Assembly (NCBI GenBank): GCA_033060915.1
Contig: CM065377.1
Coordinates: forward strand, 81,432,275-81,496,274
Reading direction: 5' to 3'
DNA from: Euryodendron excelsum
Lineage: Eukaryota; Streptophyta; Magnoliopsida; Ericales; Pentaphylacaceae
DNA: 64,000 nt
In this document: piece by piece, positions 12,070-23,200 of the stretch
Layout of the letters: every line of letters starts with the position of its first letter
Numbering within the stretch: position 1 is the first letter of the stretch
Made by a program: the position numbers and the translations under genes
The notes under the pieces: generated by a model
Seen by the model: the letters and a program-made list of their open reading frames with translations, nothing else
What the model was told of the DNA's origin: nothing
Databases searched by the model: none

Positions 12070-13505
12070 GACTCTCTCTAAAATTTTCAATTTAACAATC
12101 CTAAGTGCAGGACGGTGCGGAGTAGTATATACTCAGTGAGACCAGGGTTGAACCTTAGAGAACTAGCAAAAGATGTGTAAAAGTCCGCTTAAATGTCTAA
12201 GTTTGCGAAAAATCTCACCAAAAAGAAAAGAGAAAATAAAATCTGATTTTTCTTATTGATTTTGGTTGTTTAAGAAAACTAAGAACTATGAAGAAATCCA
12301 ACAAAAAAAATTAATTGTAAAACAATGGAGAGAAGAGTCTTGGCAAGGATTGCATCGATTGGTTGAGAATTATACAATTAATCTCGGTTTTTTTTTTTTA
12401 TCTTAGTTCAGCAATCACGAGAGTATTGATGAACCAGAAGATTTGGCAATAAAATCAGTTTAGAAATCTTAATACGTTCTCGAGAATCCCTAGGATTTAG
12501 GTTTTCAAAGCTTTTTTACTAGAGATTCAAGTAACTGATATCTCGGGATTGAACCTGTGTATACCGACTCAAGAATTTGATAAAAATAAAATAAAAAAAC
12601 TTGATTTCAAAAGTGAAATATCAAGAACACGTGAAGATTTAGGTTTCGAAGATGAAAACAATGAAACTCATAACTTACCGTGACCACTCGCATAAAACCC
12701 ATTAATCATTGCACTCCTAAGCCAAGAACAATTTAGTTACGCGAATTCATGCTTGAATCTTGAATATACTTGAAGAATAATGATGTTTAATTACAAAGAA
12801 TTTTAGAAAGTATGTAAACTCTAGCTATTTCTCTCTAAAAAGCTCTCAAAAAGTTGAACACAAAACATAAAACTCGACTCCCTTGATTTGGGATCGAATC
12901 CCCCTTTAAATACGCAAACAGAGTCCTACACGAAGTAGGCTTCGTTGCACCCAATTGTTGGAACGGCAAGAACTCCCGTTGGAACGCTTCATGAGAAGCT
13001 GAAATTGAAGCTAGAAATTATGTTTGCCATTGGAACAGTAAGGCTGACCGTTGGAACGCCAACTTCTGGCGTTTGGAACGTTGGGTCAAATCTGATTCTT
13101 CTCCTCTCTGACTGTTGGAACGACAAGCATAATTCTTCTTTCTTCTTGCTCAATTTTAACCCTTCTATGGTCCAATTCACCCAAAGTGCATTAGAGGCAA
13201 AGTTGCTCTCCTCGACATTCTCCTTCCAACAATGCCAAAATCAACTCGATCAAATGTTGGTGTGAAATGAATTGACAGTTTCCTTAGAGAGCTCAGCGTT
13301 AAACTTTCTCGATTTGCTTGCTAATGTCTCAACTTGCTACCATTGCTTCAAAATCAACTTCTTAGACTTCCAAAACCTATGAGAGCAAACAAAACACTTT
13401 TATTACAATACTAACTAAAATTAGGCAATTATCCTACTGCAGAGTCTAACAAAGCACAAATTACAAAGCTAGATTCACACTTTTACAATGGAATTACGTA
13501 TCTTT
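12070..13505. mobile_element. 1.4-kb insertion inside the Copia element
   Basis: Copia coding sequence stops at GGGAGGTAT (12069) and resumes near TATCTTTCGAACCCTGAC (about 13499), the next residues of the same motif (LGRY / YLSNPDMDH). A GTAT word at both edges may be a short target duplication. The insert has no recognised ORF. It has six GTTGGAACG-like words at 12955-13120 and an opening TAAGTGCAGGACGGTGCGG. Family unknown. Confidence 0.65.
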
Positions 13506-14096
13506 CGAACCCTGACATGGACCATTAGGTAGCTACAAAGAAAGTTATAAGGTACTTGCAGAGGAGGAAATATTACATGCTTGTATACAGAAAAGTTGAG
13601 GATCTTGAAGTAGTTGGTTATTCAAATTCAGACTTTGCTAGATGTGTGGATGACATGAAGTCTACTTTAGGATACATTTTTATGTTTGCTGGAAGAGTTA
13701 TTTCTTGGAAGAGTGTTAAGAAGACTCTCACAACTTCTTCCACTATTCATGCTGAGTTTGTAACTTGTTTTGGAGTTACTACCCATACTGTTTGGCTGTG
13801 AAACTTCATTTCAAAGCTTAAGGTGATTAGTTCCATTGTTAGACCACTGAGGATTTTTTATGAAAATAGTATAGCTGTGTTTTTCTCCAAGAATAACAAA
13901 TCTTCTAGTGCGTCTAAGCACATTGAGATAAAATATCTGTCAGTTAGAGATTTGGTAAAAAAAAATGACGTCATTATTGAGCACATTAACATAGAACAGA
14001 TGATGGAGGACCCCTTGACCAAGGGTCTTAGACTTGTTATATTTAGTAGCCATGTTTCAAACATGGGTGTTATTGGGTCTTTTGATGTACTTGGTT
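13506..14096 (+). pseudogene. Copia RNase H remnant
   Basis: VVGYSNSDFARCVDDMKSTL, GRVISWKSVKKTLTTSSTIH and KHIEIKYLSVRDLV with EDPLTKGL are the end of a Copia pol. One stop and a frameshift lie at about 13800. Confidence 0.88.
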
Positions 14097-14758
14097 AATG
14101 AAAGTTATTTTCCTCACACTATGTGACAGTTATTACATGTTGAGACCTTTTTAGTTTATCATTGGTTATTAGAGTTTATAAATGGTTATTGATTGTTTTC
14201 ATTTGATACCATTTATGCATGAATATATATATTCTTTTTATTTTACATGTAATATGTGGATGCATATATGTTCATGATTTGGATATAAAGAAAAGTCTCA
14301 AGTTTGGTGTAATTGAGCATTCAGGGATATGTCTTGCATTTGCACCGTAAAGTTTTCTCAAGATATCTATGCAAGACATGTTAATTTCATTGGAAACTAT
14401 TGAAATTCTCTTACTTATTGAATTGGCATATAGTTAAAAAGAATTTGAGGACTGATAAAGGAGTGCACATTTATGAGATCACTTAAGGAGTGCTATTTCC
14501 CACTATGATCCATGTCAATGAGGAGATTGGTATTTGTGATCATGAGTGGTCTTACATGGATTGATCATGTATTAACTGCTTTGATTCGATATTGATTGCT
14601 TTGTTGGACCGGATTGTTTTAGGTGTTGTCTGTTGACTTTACTTAGTTTCTTTAAAATGTGGCCACATATAGTTTTCTTTTATTGTTTTCAAACCGAGAG
14701 TTATTTTTAAAGTTTTCAAAATTATAACTACAATTAATGTTTGCTCAAGTGGGAGAAT

Positions 14759-15400
14759 GTTAGAATTTTTTGAATTGAGCAAACTCATTAATTGATTTTA
14801 GTTTTCATAAAACGGGTTGAACCCAAATTAAATTGAGACATACAAAATGGGCCTGATAAAGAGGTGATCCATATAGATTGAGCTTTTGTGCAACTATTGG
14901 TTATTTTATGTGGTTGGACGGATAGTGTAGGCTTACAAAACCTATTTAGGAGCCATTTATGGGAGGGCCCAATGTGGTTTATTATGTATAAGCTAAGTCT
15001 TCTCTCTTTCTAAAATTGACAGTATTTTACCCACTGAGATCCGTCGAAAGGAGTTTGGAAACAAAGAGGAAGACATATAGCCAATATAGAGTTTGATTAT
15101 CGGATTAAAGGTCGTGTCTCTTTGCATTCATGATCATGGATCAAACAGGTATGCTTCCGCACTCTTGAATATACGTATTAATGTTTTTATATTCATATAC
15201 ATGTTTATTGTAATGTTTACAAACTTTACATAATTACTACTCTATGCCCAAAATAATTATGTATCAACCGGTTAAAGAACATACCTTGTTGCTTTAAATA
15301 TTGTATCACCAAGCATATTTCACGTTTAATCTTCTTGTGAAAAATTATTTCATCAAACCTTCAAATACTTCTTGTAGATGAAACTATAAAAATATAGTCT
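14759..15400 (+). repeat. 3' LTR of the Copia element
   Basis: It begins TGTTAGAATTTTTTGAATTG directly after the polypurine tract. The right boundary is estimated, since there is no 5' copy in the window. Confidence 0.5.
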
Positions 15401-15406
15401 TAAGAT

Positions 15407-15961
15407 TGTTGGTGCAAATTTCTATTGAAAAAGACGATCGTGAATGGTTGTTTCAAGGCACGATATAATATCTCTTTCCTTATGCTGATATTCGCCTCCA
15501 CCAATTCAATGAATTTGGCGCGCACCGGGTTAATGACGAATCACCTCCAAGATATAATGAAGCCCAGAATAATCTGTAATCTAACTGCATTTTGCAAAAA
15601 CGAAGTTAGAACTAAATACTTTTGAATTTTGCAAGTCTGTCAAAAATCTAGAATTTTGTTTCTGTAGTAAACAGATTCTAGCAATGATGAACATAAAGAA
15701 TAATAATAAAGCTTCTAGAGAGAGGAATCTATATTATCAATATCTAATGGTCTAATGAAATTATCATTATATAAACTCAAAAGTGCCTATTATGAATAGG
15801 TATGTCCATTAAAATTTAAATATTCTAACCATCATCTCCACATTTAAATGCGGCCATTTGATCACACCTTTACAACTTAATAGTGTAGATTGCATCTTTC
15901 CAACATCTAAAAGCTTTAACTTAAAAATGCCTAATTGAAAACATATTTATGTTTTGAAAAT
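15407..15961 (-). repeat. Copia-type LTR, copy 2 (probably solo)
   Basis: The same family and orientation as 2342-2925, starting TGTTGGTGCAAATTTCTATT. No internal element sequence lies on either side, so it is probably a solo or truncated LTR. It lies about 1.1 kb past the DCL1 stop codon. Confidence 0.65.
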
Positions 15962-16289
15962 GGTGCACTAAACTTCTCCCAGGTTTTTTTGGTCGGGTAT
16001 GAAACAATATATAACATTCTATAACTAAGAATACAAGGAATTTTGTGCAGGCTAATAAGCCCCCAGACCAAGAAGAGAGCAGTCTAACCATATTCAGATC
16101 ATACCATTTGACAGTGTCATTGGATAGAGCATTGAGACGGGTTTTGCGCTGCACTGCACTGGCAGAGGATTCAAAAATTCAAAAACTTCAAATCCTGCAT
16201 ATATTTCATAACAGCGCCCCCACGCCCCTTAACACACACAACACACCCACACACAACAAAAACAAAACACAAACCCACAATTAGACAAC

Positions 16290-17038
16290 CCTCAATCCAT
16301 ATGTGGTTGTTAAACATAGGAAAACAATGTGACACAGGAGAGAAGCAAGGGGTGAGGTCCTCAATCGACTTAGAAGGAGAACCAAAAATATCCGCTTTCC
16401 TCTCTTAATTTGCGAGGCTTATTCCAAGGTTGAACACAAAGATTAACTCTTTCTGCATTGGCTCATCCAGCTAGCTCCCGTGTTTCAGACAGTTATACAA
16501 CCCTATATTATTTATTCCAAATTTGAAATAACCAAGAATAAGTTAATGATGAACAAGCTGAGACCAATGGAACGTCAAGGCATCAATAACTTATCCGATT
16601 CACTTATTAGCATAAGCTACATGAAGCTTCTCAAGGCAACAAAGCTGCTTACATCATGAAAGCTTATCGATTGCCACGCAGAGGCTAAGAAATTTGCTAG
16701 TTCAGACCTTCCAGTTACACGATGCACTTGAAGTCGCCTGACAGCCAGCCAGCCAGCCAGCCAGTCAGCCTTGCATAGGATAACTCATGGCAAGTAATGT
16801 ATCACAAATCCACCAATGGGGCTGCTGTCGCCAATTCTTTATCACTGTTATCACGAGTGCCACAGGACAGAGTCCTTGGACTAATTGACATTTCGCACAG
16901 GTTTTTCAGCAAATGCAAAATAAGTTTACATGAGCATCTTACCCGCAGGCATGGCATCCATAAAGCTAGACCCCATGAGCGAAAAGACAAATGCAAAAAG
17001 AAGGCTGTATACCACAGCCAACTGTTTTTAGATCGCTA
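16290..17038 (-). other. DCL1: DCL1 3' flank and probable 3' UTR
   Basis: No other gene is seen here. A minus-strand AATAAA lies at 16511-16516, about 520 nt after the stop, and could be the polyadenylation signal. A GCCA tetranucleotide run sits at about 16741-16771. The transcript end is inferred only. Confidence 0.35.
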
Positions 17039-17216
17039 TCATGTGTACCATTTATTTAGAAGTTCTAAGAGAAGAACTGCAGCAGAATCCTTGGCTTTCT
17101 TGACGCTTGGCATAGGCTCTCCAACACATTCATCCGTCCATCCCCTATCAGTAGTATTCACGCGTACAGCAAACGTAAACCTTTTCGCATGTGCGGGGCC
17201 ACCCTCATTCACACAC
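17039..17216 (-). CDS. DCL1: DCL1 exon 20: end of dsRBD2 and stop
   Basis: 178 nt including TGA at 17039-17041. It encodes [39 protein letters not shown] and the terminal [11 protein letters not shown]. Acceptor CTATAG|GTGTGT. The C-terminus is divergent from Arabidopsis only in the last residues. Confidence 0.95.
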
Positions 17217-20200
17217 CTATAGATGCCAATGTATTGAATTATTAATCCACCATTTCCTAAGCATTCAATCCATAAAGTTTAACATGTAATTACCATTAAT
17301 ATTGCCCTAAAAAATAAAGTCATTTATAAATTCTTCTTACCTATACAATGGCATTGGCCAATTTCTACGCAAGCAGATGTCATTCAAGGTCTGTCTGGTA
17401 AATGTTTGGCTGCCATTCTTCTTCTTCCCATCTTCATTACCCTTCTCCTTAGCTTCAGCCGTTTCCCTTTCTTTCAAAGCAACAAGGGCATTCCTGGCAG
17501 CTAACTTCTGCGCCATTTTCTTCTGTGGATTCTGAGCAATCCCAACCTGGACCCCATCAATTAGAACTTCAACAGTAGCCAAGTTGCCATTACGAGTGGC
17601 TTTGTACTCCAGACCCTCAGCCTGTTGCTGGCACCGTTCTTGCAGTTCCCGCACAGGATGCATTGGTAGTGTTTCTGGAGTGACCATTGGATGCAGCAAA
17701 GGTTGGAAGACCTGAACATTTCAAAGATCAAGAGAATGGAAAAGTAAATAGGGAGGCAAAACCAAAAAAATTTTAAAAAAAAAAATGTAGGTTAGAATGC
17801 TGAAATTAACCCTCCAAACAACTGAAGTATCCCGTCCACTGTCCAGAAAGATGGCGCCAGCAATAGATTCAACAATGTCACCAAGAACCTTTGGAGCTTT
17901 ACAATCCCCCAAACCAAAGGAATTGAACCCTGGTTTTGACAATTCATCTTGAACTTCCTTCACAAAATCTCGAATCTGAAAAAGTAAAAGAGTGATTTAA
18001 AAAGGTCAGTACAAAAGAAACCAACACCACCCTCCCTCACACACCCAAAAATAAAAAGTAGGGATAAATTACTGAAGTGAAGAAGTCACAAGACCTGTTT
18101 TTCAAGGGCACTTGACCCATGCCGAAGGTGCAAGTGAAGCTTATGTTTAACAGCAACCCGTGCAAAGTTTTCATTGTTTACAGCAGCAGCTCGCAAGTCA
18201 GTCAAGCGTCCAGGTGGCAGATCTGTGTATGTAAAGAACAAATGCCTTGTAATAAGATGATCCAAAACTGCGTCGCCAACAAACTCCAGCCGCTGGTAAC
18301 AGGACACTCCAGATGATGGCCGTGAAGCATGAGTAATAGCTTCGATTAATAAGCCCCTATCTTTGAACGTGATGTTTAAGGCACCTTCTAAAGCATTGAA
18401 ATCAATGCTCCTAAGTACACTCTCTGGAACATTGCTGGGCCTGGTTGTGCACTCTAATTCTTTAGGATCAAAATCTACCTGAATCCCAATCCATTTCATG
18501 AGGTGGTTTGCAGCATTCTTCCCGCCTTCAACGTAATATACTCCAATAAGTGCTTCAACAACATCTGCTAGTGTCTTGCTAGAGAGGACTCGATAAGAAC
18601 TCGAATCACTCTCGAGCTCACCATCTTCCATTTCATCATCTGCATATCCACCATCATTACCTTGATCTTCTCCTGGTACAGTCCCAGCAAGTGCTCTTTC
18701 ATTATCAAATAAGGATGACTCTGTTTCTTTGATATCCTCATCAAAGACGGGCAACACCCCGGGAGCAGCCCATCTGGATGGAGCAAATCGATCTGCTTGG
18801 ATATATGATTGAAGTCCTTTATTCAATGCATATTGATATAACACCATGTTACTCACCATTTGTTGTCTCATTCTAGTGAGCTGACCCTCATGTTTCTGAG
18901 GATATTTAAGAAAAAGAAATCGGCTAACAACCCATTTCAGGTAAGCATCTCCCAGAAGCTCTGCTCTTTCATAACAGAAAGTCTCTTGGCATGAAGCAGC
19001 AGTCAAGGCTTCCAAAATCTGCGAAGGAGGCACGCATTAATTGATAAACAACAATTCATTTAAATTCAATCATCTAGGAAAATGTAATACCTTTGAAGCA
19101 GGGACAGGATAATTAATTATATCCTTAAGCTGAATGGCAAGCAGCATGCTTTCAACCCTCCTCATTATTGAAGGCAATCTCTGGGCACCTCGAGCAAGTG
19201 ATCCAGAAAGTGGATGTACAAAACACAGCTCAGGAGGGAGGAAAACATAATATGTTTTATCAAGTGCCTCTTCAGAATCACCTTCATGAGCTAGACAAAC
19301 ATAACTTCCCCAGTTACTTCCAGAAGCCACAGTGGTGCAAAGCGAATTCAACAAGAAGATTCCCCACAGGAGAAAAAGAAGGTAAATAAATGTAAAAAGA
19401 TGAAAGCATACCTTCTGAATGTTCAAATCGAGGGGAAAGGAGATTCTTGCAATATGAAACACCACGCCCTCTTATAAGAGGTTGTTGCTTATAGATCAAC
19501 TCGACTCCATACCTGTTATAATATAGACCGACTAGCCAAATGCACCTTTGTTGTGCATGAAGAGCTAGAAACTTCCCCAGTCCAGAAGGATTCATAAACT
19601 ACTGACAGTGGGTTACAAAACTGCTTGATGGAGGCGACTTATTTCACACCTGAAAGTAGTTAAATGCTCCCTTCTTAGAGTGAGATCAGCTTCTCTATTC
19701 TTCAGGCACATTAACAAAGGTGCATTGGTGCTATCCGGTCCTTGCATTAAAACCAAGCAACTGTTAGCAGCTGGAACAAAAAAAGACGTACTCTCTTTTT
19801 ATTTGGAATATGGAAAATTTAGCATAAATCAAGAGGACAAAAAAAATTTGACATTGGTATTAGACTCATACTTTTGCTTGTAGTAATCGGCATATGAGCT
19901 GTATTCCAAAGGACCAAGGTAGCCCTCTTTCCTCGGGAATGAGTTCTCTGCAGTCATATCATAGCGTACAGAGTCCACATAGAACCTCTTTCCAGAGTGA
20001 GCAGCTGTTATGATTCTCCCCCCCAGATCTTCCACGCTTATACAAGAATCTGCCATCATGAGTTTGCCTCTAGTCAAGTCCAAATGATTTTCCATTTCAA
20101 TCCCAGCTCGATTAGGAACCAATCCAGATGCTTTCACAATGTCAAATTGTGCAACAGCTCCTCTAATGCCATAGGTAGGATGGGATTTCTGCCCAAAAGC

Positions 20201-23200
20201 TATGCCATGACGCAATTTTCCAAATCCATATTCCCTTCGGTCTCCACCTAGTGTTCGCTCATTGGTGCCAAGATAAACATCAGGCCGAGCTCTCTGAAGG
20301 GGATTGTTCCACACATCTATTTTAGTTATCTTTTCAACCAGATCCCAGTCAATTTCTTTTAGAGGATCTACAGACTTATCGCCAACCACAGGGACAAACA
20401 AATATGCCTTTGCAGGATCCCAAGGAGTAGTGGATGGTTCAACATCCACGTCCAGTACAATACTCATTAGTCTTACGTGAAAGCTCTTAAGGGATGCCAA
20501 CTGCATAAAAGCAGAGATCAGTGTTTGTCCAAGCAAAGGTAGCTGAAAATGTAAACCAAATACCATTTTATAATCTGAGTACTACTTAAGAAAGGGAAAT
20601 GATCAATCAACCTGACTTTCTGTAATATCTATTGACCCCCGACAAAAAAGAGATGCCTTTGTTATCATGGTTCGAGCGATAAAGAGATCCATCGACATCG
20701 ATAACACCTATCAACAAAACATTTTAATTAATAAACATTATGCTGCTTGTACCAGTCTAATAAAAATGAGTGACAAATGACAACATACCTCTGCATCCAG
20801 CTCATTGCCAAAAAGTACCGCAAACTCCGAAACTTGAGTTAAGAATGGATCTTTTGAGGAGCCAACATCTACACATTCAATGTCATACATGTACAGATGA
20901 AACAACTTGGCATTGTTGCAAGCATCCCTCCCAGATAAAATCCATTCTCCCTGCACAGCCAAACAGCAATTATGGCCTAGTTTATTTCGGATTCCACTAG
21001 CACTGAGTAACTTCCAAAGTAAACGGTAATTACTGCTCATTAGTATCTAAATATGTCATCATAAAAAAGGTATAATTGTGGAAGTTTTACTAAGAGAAAA
21101 TGTAATTCGTTTATAAATAAAGATCCTAACAACCCTCAAACTAGATCCAAATATTTAAGGTCTATAGCAGATTTCTTTTGCTATATCATTCCATCTAGTG
21201 CCATATCTTTTTCTACTACATGCACCAACATATTTTGCATCCTAGCTGATATACTTATTGTCTTCATTGTAAAAGGCTAAAAACCACGAACATGATTACT
21301 CTCATCTTTCCATGTGCCACTTCTTAGAACATAATCTTCTCTGATTCCTTTCCCATCACTGAGCCATGCCAAGATTCTCTAAGATGATAAAAATCACAAG
21401 AAGGCCTTTCATCAACAATTTCAAAGAAGTTCACACTAATTGCTTGATAAGATTCTTAACAATTTATCTTTCCTTCAATCTTATTTATTTCATTTCTTTA
21501 AGAAGTTCCAGGCCTGAAAAACAAAACACAGAAATGCATGACTTCGAAAGATGTTACAGTAAACAAATTGGTTCTTCTCGTTCACATTACTGCATGTGTT
21601 CACATTGAATGATACCTGACATTCTTGCATTAGATATTCACTGTATTGTTACTGATAAGGAAAAGTCTAAAGCACATGCAAAAGTTTTGGTTGTGATGAA
21701 GTCAGTGATGAGAGAAATTTTAACCTTATGCCAGTTGAAGTGCCACCTAGATATGGCCAAACGGAGAGGACTTGGAATCTTACATAGCCAGCTCAACCCC
21801 AAGAGGTAATCCAAGTGCTTATTTCTTTTTAATGTCTAGTTAGAAACTAAATGAACATCCCGCATTTACTCAATCAATGGTCAAATTTAAACCCAACCAG
21901 GAATCAGAGTTTCAGAGGAGATGATTAACCTTCCACCTAAAAGGTATACATATAGATATGGATACAGATACAACATGATACGGGCAATTTTCAAAGAAAA
22001 AATCATGACACGATAAGTCAACAAACAAATATTATATAAATATATATATATATAAATACATCTTTTTATGTATACATGAAAATAACAACTCTTTCTATAT
22101 ATATATATATATTTTTATATCAAAACAATAAGAAATCATTCTACATATTCTACATATTGGAAAAGAATGAACAGAAAGTCTTAATGTCTAATGTAGAAAG
22201 CTCTACTCAAAGTTCTATTCATAAACGAATTAGAAGTTTTGGAGTTTAGATTCTTAAAACTAAAATGTTTAAACAATGAGAGATTAATAGGTATAAATCC
22301 ACATTATTGTTATTTTAACAATGGATACAAAGGTATTTTCTTCAAACTTGTAATATATTTTATGTATATTTAGGTGATGGAAATGAGTGTCTCCCAAGTG
22401 TTTGACAGTGTCGGTATCCGACATGCGGCCAACACAGATATGGAACCTTTTTACAAGTATCCATACTTCTTAGCTTTCCACCAGTACGGGTGGACTCCTT
22501 CCCACCAACACAAAATTAAAGGAACTAAATTGTTAAGGTAAGGAGGTACTTGAGATTCAAAAATGCCAATTATTTTCAGCAGGCTATTTTAGTGAAAAAT
22601 GACATCATTTGGTCAAATAATTCAATCATCCATGCATGTGTTACTTAGAAGTCAAAATGTTACTCCATCTGTCCCATTTTATGTGGCATGGTTGACCATG
22701 CACATAGTTCAAGAAAAGCATATTTGAATAATAGACTTACAAAAATTCTGTCTTAAATAATCGTTTTGGAATCAGGGTTGTGTTTCATACATAAATTTAC
22801 AGAAGCATAATTTGGGAAAGTCGTGATTGAACTTCAGGGATTTTAAATCTCAGTCACGTGAAATGGGACTTCCGAAAAAGGAAAGTAAGACATAAAATGG
22901 GATGAAGGAAGTAAGAAAAACTTTAATTCTCAAAAATCACCAAAATACTCTTGAATTTGACCAATTGTTTGTGGGCCCAAGCTAAAAAAGATATGCGAAA
23001 GTTATCCTTAAAAAAGATTAGGTTCTAATAAAACTGAATATGGGATTAAAAATTCTCACCAAGTCATGGATAGCAGTAATTGGCAATTCCAACTTATTAC
23101 GGTCAAAACTAAAACTCATGCATCTTAAAGGAGCTAGGGTGTCTGCTGGAATTGTAGCTCCCAAGAACCTTGCCAAACAAACTACTAGAATTTTGCTAAT

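Larger units (their letters stand above)
8594..15400 (+). mobile_element. Degenerate Ty1/Copia retrotransposon with internal insertion
   Basis: Domains lie in Copia order (gag, protease, integrase, RT, RNase H) on the plus strand, ending in a purine tract GTGGGAGAA and a 3' LTR that starts at 14759. The 5' LTR is not found: the sequence before gag (8230-8590) has the CCTGCCCAAAGGAGG-type words of a Copia leader but no LTR. The pol gene has many stops and shifts, so the element is dead. Confidence 0.85.

Noticed and set aside
16797..17222. 141-codon plus-strand ORF over the end of DCL1
   Set aside because: It is antisense to DCL1 exon 20 and its 3' flank, with no supporting features.
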